A stretch of DNA of 61,038 bases from a virus, in IMG/VR virus record IMGVR_UViG_3300025168_017075, positions 1 to 61,038 of that record; one strand, written 5' to 3'. The position numbers were made by a program, and so were the translations under genes. The stretch's first letter is position 1; each line of letters starts with the position of its first letter. The notes under the pieces were generated by a model, which saw only the letters and a program-made list of their open reading frames with translations, searched no databases and had not been told where the DNA came from. Below are positions 6,485 through 15,176 of this stretch, one piece after another.

Positions 6485-7755
6485 AAAAGATTATTGTAAG
6501 AGGTCCACTTTTGTCGGCATCAGGATATGGAGAGCAAAGCAGATTTGCGCTTCGTTCTTTGAGGGGTCATGAAGAAAGATTTGATATATATATGGCAACA
6601 ACTGAATGGGGCCAAACTGGCTGGGTGCACGATGATACCGAAGAGCGTCGTTGGATCGACAAGATTTTGGCTAAAACTATAGCATATATTCAGCAAGGCG
6701 GTCAATTTGATATCTCGTTGCAGATAACAATACCTAACGAGTGGGAAAGGATGGCACCAATAAACATTGGATATACTGCTGGAATTGAGACGACAAGAAC
6801 AGCGCCAGTGTGGCTAGAAAAAGCAAACATGATGGATAAGATTGTAGTTGTGTCAAATCATGCAAAAAATGTTTTTGAGAGTACAACATACAAAGGCACT
6901 GACCGAAATACTGGCGAAGAAATAACTTTAGCATGCCAGACTCCAATAGAAGTTGTAAATTATCCCGTTCGAAGTTCAAAAAATCTTGAGCTAGACCTTG
7001 ATTTAGAATATGACTTCAATTACCTTGCAGTAGCGCAATGGGGCCCTAGAAAAAATTTAGAGAATACAATTAAGTGGTTTATAGAAGAAAATTTTGATAG
7101 AAAAGTGGGATTGGTTGTAAAAACGTTTGTAAGAAAAAGCAACGTCATGGATAGAGAATATACTTATAAAAATTTACAAAACCTAATAAGCGCACATCCA
7201 GAAATGGAATGTAAGGTGTACCTTGTGCACGGAGACTTGTCGGATGATGAGATGCATTCTTTGTATAGAAATCCTAAAATTAAAGCCTTTGTTTCTTTGA
7301 CTCACGGCGAGGGTTATGGTTTGCCGCTTTTTGAGGCAGCGTACACAGGGATCCCAGTAGTAGCTCCAGGTTGGTCTGGCCAGTGTGACTTCTTGTATGC
7401 TCCTTTTGAATCAAAAAATAAAAAGAATAAAAAAGAAAAGATGCGGCCGTATTTCGCTGAAGTAGAATACACGATAGAACCAGTTCCTCAATCAGCTATA
7501 TGGGAAGGAGTTATACAGGCCGACTCGATGTGGTGTTATCCGCAAGAAGGCTCTTATAAGATGAGGCTTCGTCAGGTTTATAAAAACTATGATAAATGGA
7601 AATCAAAAGCAGATTACTTGCAAAAATGGATTTTAGATAATTTTACAAATGAAATACAATATGGTAAGTTTGCAAACGCTGTATATCAAGAAGAAAAGTT
7701 TGAAATCGAAGACTGGCTTAATGAACTAGAAAAAGAGGCGGTAGAGTTTGACTAA
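6481..7755 (+). CDS. glycosyltransferase, GT4-like (GT-B fold)
   Basis: A 424-aa protein. It starts KKIIVRGPLLSASGYGEQ, the nucleotide-sugar transferase loop. About residues 275-290 read SLTHGEGYGLPLFEAAYTG, the E-x7-E donor site. Residues in between include YLAVAQWGPRKNLEN, the usual start of the second Rossmann domain. AAGGAGG (6464-6470) serves the ATG at 6481, and the four-base overlap ATGA couples it to the previous gene. It probably acts directly after or before that enzyme on the same glycan. The donor is unknown. Confidence 0.87.
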   Translation: MKKIIVRGPLLSASGYGEQSRFALRSLRGHEERFDIYMATTEWGQTGWVHDDTEERRWIDKILAKTIAYIQQGGQFDISLQITIPNEWERMAPINIGYTAGIETTRTAPVWLEKANMMDKIVVVSNHAKNVFESTTYKGTDRNTGEEITLACQTPIEVVNYPVRSSKNLELDLDLEYDFNYLAVAQWGPRKNLENTIKWFIEENFDRKVGLVVKTFVRKSNVMDREYTYKNLQNLISAHPEMECKVYLVHGDLSDDEMHSLYRNPKIKAFVSLTHGEGYGLPLFEAAYTGIPVVAPGWSGQCDFLYAPFESKNKKNKKEKMRPYFAEVEYTIEPVPQSAIWEGVIQADSMWCYPQEGSYKMRLRQVYKNYDKWKSKADYLQKWILDNFTNEIQYGKFANAVYQEEKFEIEDWLNELEKEAVEFD

Positions 7756-8593
7756 TGTATGTTTCATAGCAGACTTTTTTGTCAACCAAATAGCTGGAGG
7801 CGGTGAACTTAATAACGAAATCGTAATTAAAGATTTATCCGAAAATGGCTACAATGTGGAAAGAATGAATAGTCATTCTGCCGGACTGCAAAAGATTAAG
7901 GCTATGAAAGATGTATTCTTTATTGTATCAAACTTTATCAATCTTCACGAAGACAGCAAAGATTATATAGAAAAAAATACTGATTATGTCATATACGAGC
8001 ATGATCATAAATATTTAAAATCTAGAAACCCAGCAATGTACGAAGACTATCTAGCTCCGGAAGAGGAGATTATAAATTATAATTTTTATAAATCCGCAAA
8101 AGCTGTTTTTTGTCAATCAAATTTTCATTGTGAAATAGTAAGAAAAAATTTAAAACTTGACAATATAGTAAATTTAGGGGGAAACCTCTGGCATGAATCA
8201 GATTTAAAAAAGATGGAAGAAATTACATCCAGAGAAAAAAATAATATTTGTTCCATCATGGAGTCAATAGTAGATCACAAAAATACAAAAGGCTCAATTG
8301 TATATTGCAAATCAAAAGGCTATAAATACGAACTAATAGAGCCTTGTGACTATCATCAGTTTCTTGATAGGCTTGGTAAAAACGAAAAGCTTGTGTTCTT
8401 CCCCCTCACCCCAGAAACATTATCTAGAGTTGTTGTAGAGGCGAGAATGATGAATATGAAAGTTATAACAAACAATAGAGTCGGCGCGACAAGCGAAGAA
8501 TGGTTTAAACTTAAAGGTTTGGAATTAATTGACTTTATGAGACAAAAAAGAAAAGAAATAATACAAAATGTCGAGGAACATATTAATGGATAA
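7748..8593 (+). CDS. putative glycosyltransferase, GT-B type, compact
   Basis: A 281-aa protein. The N-terminus (NVCFIADFFVNQIAGGGE) resembles the opening of GT4 enzymes with a Gly-rich loop. A strand-helix pattern VIYEHDHKYLKSRNP follows. Near residues 215-235 comes FFPLTPETLSRVVVEARMM, a degenerate donor-site helix in which the usual second Glu is kept as VVEAR. It is shorter than the 350-420 aa normal for the family. The start is TTG at 7748, overlapping the previous stop, with GAGGCGG upstream. Because the usual GEGxG motif is absent, it could be a partner subunit rather than an active transferase. Confidence 0.65.
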   Translation: MTNVCFIADFFVNQIAGGGELNNEIVIKDLSENGYNVERMNSHSAGLQKIKAMKDVFFIVSNFINLHEDSKDYIEKNTDYVIYEHDHKYLKSRNPAMYEDYLAPEEEIINYNFYKSAKAVFCQSNFHCEIVRKNLKLDNIVNLGGNLWHESDLKKMEEITSREKNNICSIMESIVDHKNTKGSIVYCKSKGYKYELIEPCDYHQFLDRLGKNEKLVFFPLTPETLSRVVVEARMMNMKVITNNRVGATSEEWFKLKGLELIDFMRQKRKEIIQNVEEHING

Positions 8594-10076
8594 TAGTATA
8601 TGCCTTATAACCCCTCCATCTCCATTTTTGCTGGATGAAAGGGTGTTTATTCACCTAGGAATTTTAAAAGTAGCTTCTGTCCTAGAGAGAGAAGATGTGA
8701 AGGTTGATTTTTTAGACCTTAGCGGTGTTAACAATTATTTAGATGTAGTGGACAATTATATTAATTCAAGCGGCTCTAGCAATACATTTGGAATAACTGC
8801 AACCACACCACAGGTTCCAAACGCTGTCAAACTTTGCAAAATAATCAAAGACAGAAGTCCAGCCGCAAAAGTTATATTGGGAGGCCCTCATGTCACTCTT
8901 ATGAATTCTGCGTCGAAGAGAGAAAAGAAACGTGGCCTAGACAAGGGTAATAGGGCCACCTTTGACGTTGAAAGCCTATCTTCTATATTTGACATAATCG
9001 TCTGTGGAGACGGAGAAAAAGCGATATTTGAAGCGTTAAAAATTGATTCTGGAATTGTCGATGCTGACGATAGAAAGTCTCCGATGTTTTTGACAAATGA
9101 AGATTTTTCAAGCCTACCAATGCCGGCAAGGCACCTAGTAGACATTGATAGTTATAAATATTTTATCGAGGACGCAAGGGCTGTAAGTCTGATTGCACAA
9201 TTGGGTTGCCCATTTCACTGCGCTTTTTGTAGTGGAAGAAATTCTCCATTTTTAAGAAAAATAAGAACAAGATCAATTGACTCCATTATCGAAGAGATTG
9301 ATCACCTATATAAGAATCACGGATTCAAGGGTTACATGTTCTACGATGATGAGCTTAATGTCAACAAAGGCATGGTAGATCTGATGAATAAGTTATCGGA
9401 TTACCAAAAAGAAAACAATGTGGAGTTTCGACTAAGAGGGTTTGTAAAGGCGGAGCTGTTTACTGATGAGCAGGCCGCGGCCATGTATCGAGCCGGCTTC
9501 AGGTGGCTTCTTACTGGGTTTGAGTCAGGCGATGAAAAAATATTAAAAAACATTAAGAAGATTGCCACAATAGAAGACAATACACGCTGCGTAGAGATTG
9601 CAAAGAGAAACAATTTAAAAGTAAAAGCATTAATGTCAATAGGTCATGCAGGAGAAAGCAGAGAGACTGTTGAGAACACAAAGAACTGGCTTCTAGAGGT
9701 GAAGCCAGACGACTTTGATTGCACTATTATTACAACTTATCCAGGTTCTCCTTATTTTGACAACGCAGAAAAGCAGGACGACATATATGTCTATTCAGAT
9801 CCAAGCAACGGAGACAAGCTATATCAGTCCTCGATAAACTATTTGGAAGACCTAGATTACTATAAAGGAGACCCAGAGGGCGGATATGTTTCATATGTTT
9901 GGACAGACCACCTTTCTGCCCAAGGATTGGTAGATGCAAGAGGGGCTCTAGAGAAAGAAGTAAGAGAAAAATTGAATATCCCCTTTAACCCGTCACGACC
10001 AGGAATAAAATATGAGCACTCCATGGGTATGGGAAATATAAACATTCCAGATCATATTTTACGGAGAAGCAGTTGA
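8586..10076 (+). CDS. B12-binding-domain radical SAM enzyme
   Basis: A 497-aa protein. The N-terminal cobalamin-binding-like domain (about 20-180) shows GILKVASVLERE, FGITATTPQVPNA and VILGGPHVT. The radical SAM core carries QLGCPFHCAFCSGR near residue 206, the CxxxCxxC that holds the 4Fe-4S cluster, followed by the YDDELN and GFESGDEKIL segments typical of this class. Enzymes of this type methylate unactivated carbon or phosphorus or rearrange carbon skeletons. In a sugar island it may C-methylate or deoxygenate a sugar or its carrier. The start at 8586 has GAGGAAC just upstream and overlaps the previous gene; an ATG at 8568 is the alternative. Confidence 0.88.
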   Translation: MDNSICLITPPSPFLLDERVFIHLGILKVASVLEREDVKVDFLDLSGVNNYLDVVDNYINSSGSSNTFGITATTPQVPNAVKLCKIIKDRSPAAKVILGGPHVTLMNSASKREKKRGLDKGNRATFDVESLSSIFDIIVCGDGEKAIFEALKIDSGIVDADDRKSPMFLTNEDFSSLPMPARHLVDIDSYKYFIEDARAVSLIAQLGCPFHCAFCSGRNSPFLRKIRTRSIDSIIEEIDHLYKNHGFKGYMFYDDELNVNKGMVDLMNKLSDYQKENNVEFRLRGFVKAELFTDEQAAAMYRAGFRWLLTGFESGDEKILKNIKKIATIEDNTRCVEIAKRNNLKVKALMSIGHAGESRETVENTKNWLLEVKPDDFDCTIITTYPGSPYFDNAEKQDDIYVYSDPSNGDKLYQSSINYLEDLDYYKGDPEGGYVSYVWTDHLSAQGLVDARGALEKEVREKLNIPFNPSRPGIKYEHSMGMGNINIPDHILRRSS

Positions 10077-12016
10077 CATTTTTTAACATAGTCGTTCCAT
10101 TTTATAATGTTGATAAATGGATAGGAACTTGTATTAAGTCAATCAAGGCGCAAGAATATAAAGACTTTAGGGTAGTGCTGGTTAACGATTGCAGCACTGA
10201 CAACACGATTTCGACAATAAATGACATTATTAACAAAGATGATAGATTTGAATTAATACATACAGAAAAAAATGGTGGTGCACTCAACTCTACTTGTTTG
10301 GGTATAAGTCATTTGTCGCCAAAAGATGAAGATGTAATTATTGTTTTAGATGGCGATGACTGGTTTTCAAGAAAAGATGTTTTACAGATATTGGACAAGG
10401 CATATGAAGAGACAGAATGCCTGATGACATATGGAAGCTATCTTGAGTGGCCAAAAAAGGAAAGAGGCAAGTTTTCGAAACAATTGCCAGATAATGTTGT
10501 TAAGCATAAGTTGTTCAGGCAAAGCCAGTGGATGACATCTCACTTGCGAACATTTAAGTTTAAATTGTGGAATAAAATTAACAGAGAGGACATCACCGAT
10601 GAAAACGGAGATGTGTATAGAATGGCAGGAGACTTACCTGTAATATTCCCAATGCTTGAGATGGCAGAAGAGCGCAGTCACTTCATAGAGGATATATTGC
10701 ATGTCTACAATCGAAGTAATCCCCTAAATGAGGATAAAATAAATCATGAACTTCAATTGTCTATAGAGGCAGAAGTTAGAAGAAAGCCAATATATCCCAG
10801 AATGGTTGAGTCCTGTCACTCCGAGAACATAAATTTTTTTGACAAGAAGAAAGTTCCAAACTATAAAAAAATATGGGAAGAATCAGATTCAATATTGCTG
10901 TCTAACGATAAGTCTGGCAGTACATGGCTTAGGTTTTGTATAGAGTTTCTATCTCAAAGGCCGACTATTGGTCCTATTTTTTTAGACAAACAAACAGCTG
11001 TCATTGATCTTCCTTTGTTTTCGCAGGTAGATTATAAAAAATTTAATGGATATAATAACAAAAAATCTATTGTGGCCAAGACGCACGAAATTCTACCGAT
11101 AGAGAGTTTTTGTTCTGAGGGAAATAAAGGACAAAAACTAATTCTATTGTTAAGAAATTATAAAGAATTAATCAGCCGTCCGGACGCGCACAATGATGGC
11201 ACCTCTCGTAAACATGAACAAGTTGAAGAAAAAATACATAAGCTTAAAATAATAGATCGCTATGTAGAGAAAATAAAATTTTATGATAACTTTAAAGGTG
11301 AAAAAACTATTATTTTTTATGAGGACTTGATTAAGAATTTTGAGACATCAATGAAAGATATGATTAATTTTTTAAAATTGGGAGAAAAAGGATTACAAAA
11401 TCTTGAGTTAATGTTGGGAGACTTTAATAATTTTAAAAATTTAAGTATCAATTCTTATAAAAAATTACCACATATTTTAGTCGGCGCACTTAAGGATGAA
11501 AAGGTGAATATATTCAACCCCAATAAAAAGAACAATATTCCAGATAAAATTTGGAATGAAAAAAAACAGGCTTTTCTTACCACATCCATGGCTCCGGGCG
11601 CATATAGTGCAGAAGAAGTCGGCAAACATGTTTTTCTGATGCATCCATCAGAATATTATTTTAGTTATAAAAGTAAAGAAATTTTTTTAACAAATAACAA
11701 TGGCCCAAATGGAAAAAAAGTAATAAAAGCTAATGTTGAACATTTAATAACAAGCTGGGAAAGCTCTGATGATCAATTAGAAAAAAAGGAAATGACACTT
11801 TGGCCCGATGAGTTGTTTTTAATAATGCCAGATACTGCAATTGGAGTAAACTATAAAACACAATATAAGACACACACTGCAAAGTCCGCGGACATCCATC
11901 ATCATTCAAAAAAAGCTCTAAGCCTACCAGAGAGGATAAAAGTAGACTCTGAAGTGAGAGAAAAAGATTCGTCTTTATTTAAAAAATATTGTATCAGATA
12001 TCAGGAGGAGGCGTGA
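10073..12016 (+). CDS. GT2 glycosyltransferase fused to a sulfotransferase-like domain
   Basis: A 647-aa protein with three regions. Residues 1-220 are a GT-A family 2 transferase: VVPFYN at the start, VNDCSTDNT near 36-44, and the metal/donor motif DGDDW near 93. Residues about 265-460 look like a PAPS-dependent sulfotransferase: ILLSNDKSGSTWLRFC near 272 is the 5'-phosphosulfate loop, and LILLLRNYKELISR near 355 is the 3'-phosphate motif. Residues about 500-647 are a Lys-rich tail of unknown function containing a HHH cluster. One chain could add a sugar and sulfate it. The start codon is TTG, overlapping the previous stop by four bases, with ACGGAGAAG before it. Confidence 0.8.
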   Translation: MTFFNIVVPFYNVDKWIGTCIKSIKAQEYKDFRVVLVNDCSTDNTISTINDIINKDDRFELIHTEKNGGALNSTCLGISHLSPKDEDVIIVLDGDDWFSRKDVLQILDKAYEETECLMTYGSYLEWPKKERGKFSKQLPDNVVKHKLFRQSQWMTSHLRTFKFKLWNKINREDITDENGDVYRMAGDLPVIFPMLEMAEERSHFIEDILHVYNRSNPLNEDKINHELQLSIEAEVRRKPIYPRMVESCHSENINFFDKKKVPNYKKIWEESDSILLSNDKSGSTWLRFCIEFLSQRPTIGPIFLDKQTAVIDLPLFSQVDYKKFNGYNNKKSIVAKTHEILPIESFCSEGNKGQKLILLLRNYKELISRPDAHNDGTSRKHEQVEEKIHKLKIIDRYVEKIKFYDNFKGEKTIIFYEDLIKNFETSMKDMINFLKLGEKGLQNLELMLGDFNNFKNLSINSYKKLPHILVGALKDEKVNIFNPNKKNNIPDKIWNEKKQAFLTTSMAPGAYSAEEVGKHVFLMHPSEYYFSYKSKEIFLTNNNGPNGKKVIKANVEHLITSWESSDDQLEKKEMTLWPDELFLIMPDTAIGVNYKTQYKTHTAKSADIHHHSKKALSLPERIKVDSEVREKDSSLFKKYCIRYQEEA

Positions 12017-12804
12017 TATCAGCCGAGATGCTAGGTAGGCTAGGCAACCAGATGTTTGTCGCGGCAGCAACACACTCATTGGCACTAGACAACGCAGACG
12101 AGGCAGTTTTTCCTAACTCTATATCGGGAATTACTCCAACCGACCGCGAAACTATGCTGCATAGAAAAACAATATTTAGAAAATTAAAGTATACTGATGA
12201 CTTAAGTTTTATAGAGTGGCTGCATGCAGAAAACACAGATCATACGCATAGCCCCATAGAGTATAAAGACAATTTATTCTTAAAAGGATACTTTCAATCT
12301 GAAAAATACTTTAAGCATAATAGAAATGCCATTATTGAATTATTCGAGCCGCTAAAACAGATTGACGATTTTTTAGAAAGAAAATACTCTGACTTAATAA
12401 AAAATAAAAAAGCAGTCTCTGTTCACATTAGAAGAGGAGATTACTTGCAATTACAGCAATATCATGTTATAATAGGTAAAGAGTATTATGAAGAAGCAAA
12501 AAAACAATTTGATAAGGATAGTGTTTTTGTTTATTTTAGTGATGATATAAACTGGTGCAAGGATACATTTAAGGGTGACAATAGCATATTTATCGAAAAA
12601 CAAGATGATATCTTGGATATGTATTTGATGTCAAAAATAACAAACAATATAATTGCCAATTCTTCTTTTTCTTGGTGGGCAGCATGGCTCAACAAAAATG
12701 AAGACAAACAAGTAATTTGCCCATCAAGCTGGTTCGGTCCAGAAAATAGACATTTAGATGTGGCAAAAAAAGATTTAATACCAAAAGAGTGGAAAGTGAT
12801 ATGA
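12013..12804 (+). CDS. alpha-1,2-fucosyltransferase family protein (GT11)
   Basis: A 263-aa protein. The N-terminus contains GRLGNQMFVAAA, the signature of GT11. About residues 137-144 read VHIRRGDYL, the conserved GDP-fucose-binding motif I, and the C-terminal part has FSWWAAWLN. Length is near the family norm (about 270-300). The start is GTG at 12013 with AGGAGGAG upstream, overlapping the previous stop (GTGA). The donor GDP-L-fucose can be made by the products of the genes at 22502 and 23440 from host GDP-mannose. The acceptor is unknown, though the family usually adds fucose to galactose. Confidence 0.93.
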   Translation: MISAEMLGRLGNQMFVAAATHSLALDNADEAVFPNSISGITPTDRETMLHRKTIFRKLKYTDDLSFIEWLHAENTDHTHSPIEYKDNLFLKGYFQSEKYFKHNRNAIIELFEPLKQIDDFLERKYSDLIKNKKAVSVHIRRGDYLQLQQYHVIIGKEYYEEAKKQFDKDSVFVYFSDDINWCKDTFKGDNSIFIEKQDDILDMYLMSKITNNIIANSSFSWWAAWLNKNEDKQVICPSSWFGPENRHLDVAKKDLIPKEWKVI

Positions 12805-13739
12805 TAGAAGATGTAGAAGGATTTATCAAAAACCTACGAAGAGATTCGGATGGGCATGTAGTCTTAAACATGTTTGATAACTCTATCTTACACGATAGCT
12901 ATCTTGAGTCCTCTTTAAGGTGCAGCGCACCAGCATTCGAAAGAAAGCCTGATGTTGTTAGGTTTGTGCAAAGTAATAGTCCTTGGGATGGCATAACCAT
13001 CTTTACTGATAAAGTATTGCATCTGGCGCCCAAAGTAGAAAGCTCTATTAAGGTTGCTTGGCTTGTTGAGCCACGCGACCTTTTGCCTCAAATATATCAA
13101 GTTATATTGCACTTCGAAGATCATTATGATTTTATATTTACATACGACAAAGATCTTTTAAAGAGGGATCCTAATAAATATAAGTTTCACCCATGTGACA
13201 CCTCTGGAATAGAGCTAGAAAGCCACAAGCTTCACAAGAAAAATAAATTAGTATCAATGATATATTCCGATAAGAAGTGGCTTTTTGGTCACAAGTTAAG
13301 GCACATAATAGCCAAGGATCTTATACCGAAAATGGGCTATGATAAGATTGATTTCTTCGGGAGAGGCACAGATAAACCATTAGATTTAAAGTCTGAAGGG
13401 ACTAATGATTACATGTTCCAAATAGCAATTGAGAATGCAAAAAGGGACAATTATGTTGCAGATAAAATATATGATTGTTTTGTTTGCGGAACAATTCCAA
13501 TATATTGGGGAGCTCCTAACGTTGGAGATTTCTTTGATGAGAAAGGAATATTATCATTCAATACTCCTGATGAGTTGGAAAAGATACTGAACAACTTAAG
13601 TGAAGAAAAGTATCACTCAATGTACGAGCACGTTAAAAATAATTTTGAAAAAGTCAAGCAATATTTAAGGCCAGATGATCTTATATACGAAAGCACAATA
13701 AAGCATTTGAGAGAAGGAAAAGTTAAATGGCACATATAA
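12801..13739 (+). CDS. alpha-1,3/4-fucosyltransferase-like protein (GT10)
   Basis: A 312-aa protein. Residues about 220-240 read YDCFVCGTIPIYWGAPNV, the donor-site motif of GT10 fucosyltransferases, and the preceding AIENAKRDNYVADKI is also characteristic. Bacterial GT10 enzymes (for example from Helicobacter) use GDP-L-fucose. The ATG at 12801 overlaps the stop of the GT11 gene (ATGA), placing two different fucosyltransferases side by side. It could instead use another GDP-6-deoxy sugar made by the 20092-24414 module. The acceptor is unknown. Confidence 0.88.
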   Translation: MIEDVEGFIKNLRRDSDGHVVLNMFDNSILHDSYLESSLRCSAPAFERKPDVVRFVQSNSPWDGITIFTDKVLHLAPKVESSIKVAWLVEPRDLLPQIYQVILHFEDHYDFIFTYDKDLLKRDPNKYKFHPCDTSGIELESHKLHKKNKLVSMIYSDKKWLFGHKLRHIIAKDLIPKMGYDKIDFFGRGTDKPLDLKSEGTNDYMFQIAIENAKRDNYVADKIYDCFVCGTIPIYWGAPNVGDFFDEKGILSFNTPDELEKILNNLSEEKYHSMYEHVKNNFEKVKQYLRPDDLIYESTIKHLREGKVKWHI

Positions 13740-14473
13740 CTAAACAATATAATACAAATATATATAAAATTGATAAAGCCGTTTCGGACTTGTTTGGGGT
13801 TGAAGATTTAACTAAAATACATGAGCTGGATCTGTCTCTCACAAAAGACAAGCCGTTAACTCAAGATCTTGAGGCAGAGACATATTTTCATAAGAAATTT
13901 TATGCTAAATTAAATTCTGGATGGCCAGAGCTAATGAATCCTTTCACTTCTTTTGTGCAAAATGAAATAACAAAAATAATCAAAGGACCCTTTTTATATC
14001 AAAAGACACCAACTTTCAGAGTGCATGTCCCAAACCAGACAGCAGTATCGAAGTGGCACTATGACGGAGATCCAAATCATGGACATCCAGACTGGGAGAT
14101 TAATGTTCAGATCGCTTTGACTGAAATGAAAGATAGTAGCGCAACTTGGACCGAAACAGTACCAGGCTTGGGAGATTACTATCCTATGAATTTAAAAGCC
14201 GGAGAGTATGCTTTGTTTGATGGAAACAGGTGCATACATGGAAACTATATTAATAAGACGGAAAAAACTAGGGTTAGTTTTGATTTTAGGGTAATACCTT
14301 GCAAAAAATATGATGGCCACGGCGATCCTTCTTTTTATTCTTTTAGGTTGCCAGAAGTAGAAGACGACACAAAATATGGATTTGTTGGGAAATTAAACAA
14401 CAAGACTAGTTTTTATGGTCGACCATGGGACACATCTGATGGAGGATATTATGATTTCTGCAAAAATGAATAA
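13727..14473 (+). CDS. 2-oxoglutarate/Fe(II)-dependent oxygenase, StrG-like
   Basis: A 248-aa protein. The iron triad is visible: KWHYDGD gives HxD (about residues 110-112), and CIHGN (about 170) gives the distal His. Arg in TRVSFDFRV (about 182) would bind 2-oxoglutarate. The run from DGDPNHGHPDWEINVQ resembles the StrG-like family found in aminoglycoside and sugar clusters. It may hydroxylate or oxidise a sugar of the island product. The ATG overlaps the GT10 gene by 13 nt with AGAAGGA upstream. The final segment runs into the next gene. Confidence 0.82.
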   Translation: MAHITKQYNTNIYKIDKAVSDLFGVEDLTKIHELDLSLTKDKPLTQDLEAETYFHKKFYAKLNSGWPELMNPFTSFVQNEITKIIKGPFLYQKTPTFRVHVPNQTAVSKWHYDGDPNHGHPDWEINVQIALTEMKDSSATWTETVPGLGDYYPMNLKAGEYALFDGNRCIHGNYINKTEKTRVSFDFRVIPCKKYDGHGDPSFYSFRLPEVEDDTKYGFVGKLNNKTSFYGRPWDTSDGGYYDFCKNE

Positions 14474-15176
14474 TGAGGCGTATGATCCAAAAAGAGAATA
14501 TGCGCTAGAAGAGCTAAAAAGTCAAGGATTAATAGAAGATGCTTGGGACGCTGTGTCTCTTTTTGAGAATGCTATGGCTGAATATACTGGCAGTAAATTT
14601 GCCATAGCTATTGACAATTGTACCGATGCGCTATATTTGTGCCTAAAGTATTTGAAATGCGACTCCAGTGATGTGATAACAATACCTAAAAAGACTTATT
14701 GTTCTATACCAATGCTAATACACAATGCAGGGTGCAACTATAAGTTTGGAGATATTAGTTGGTCAGGGTGTTATCAGTTAAGCCCGTTACCAGTTTATGA
14801 CTATGCTTTGAGACTACGAAAGGGCATGTATAAAGAGGGAACGTTTCAGTGTTTGTCTTTTCACAGGAAAAAGATATTAAAACTCACAAAAGGCGGAATG
14901 ATATTGACCGACAACGAAGAAGCCGCAAATTGGTTCAAAGCGATGAGAGCCAAAGGCCGCCACCCACATGAAAAAACATTTTACACTGATGAAAGTTTTG
15001 ATGTAATGGGTTGGAATATGTATATGCACCCAGAAGATGCCGCAAAAGGATATTTAATATTTAAACAGCTTCCTGATTTTAATGAAGACGCTGGCGGAGA
15101 CACAAGTTATATAGACCTATCAAAACAGGAGATTTTTATAAAAAATGAAAAATGTTTACTTATTCGAAATAAATGA
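14451..15176 (+). CDS. short DegT/DnrJ/EryC1/StrS-family PLP enzyme
   Basis: A 241-aa protein; sugar aminotransferases of this family are normally 360-400 aa, so the C-terminal small domain is largely missing. The large-domain features are present: a helix with NCTDALYLCLKYL where SGTxAL is usual, and SFHRKKILKLTKGG, in which Lys141 is at the catalytic Schiff-base position. The usual EDxAHS is replaced by YDYALRL. The start at 14451 is fixed by GGAGG six bases upstream and overlaps the oxygenase gene by 23 nt. It would aminate a keto-sugar if active; the truncation makes activity uncertain. Confidence 0.75.
   Translation: MISAKMNNEAYDPKREYALEELKSQGLIEDAWDAVSLFENAMAEYTGSKFAIAIDNCTDALYLCLKYLKCDSSDVITIPKKTYCSIPMLIHNAGCNYKFGDISWSGCYQLSPLPVYDYALRLRKGMYKEGTFQCLSFHRKKILKLTKGGMILTDNEEAANWFKAMRAKGRHPHEKTFYTDESFDVMGWNMYMHPEDAAKGYLIFKQLPDFNEDAGGDTSYIDLSKQEIFIKNEKCLLIRNK

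Noticed and set aside
10073-10108. TTGACA and TATAAT near the start of the GT2-sulfotransferase gene
   Set aside because: Spacing is 24 nt, too long, and the -35 would be the start codon itself.
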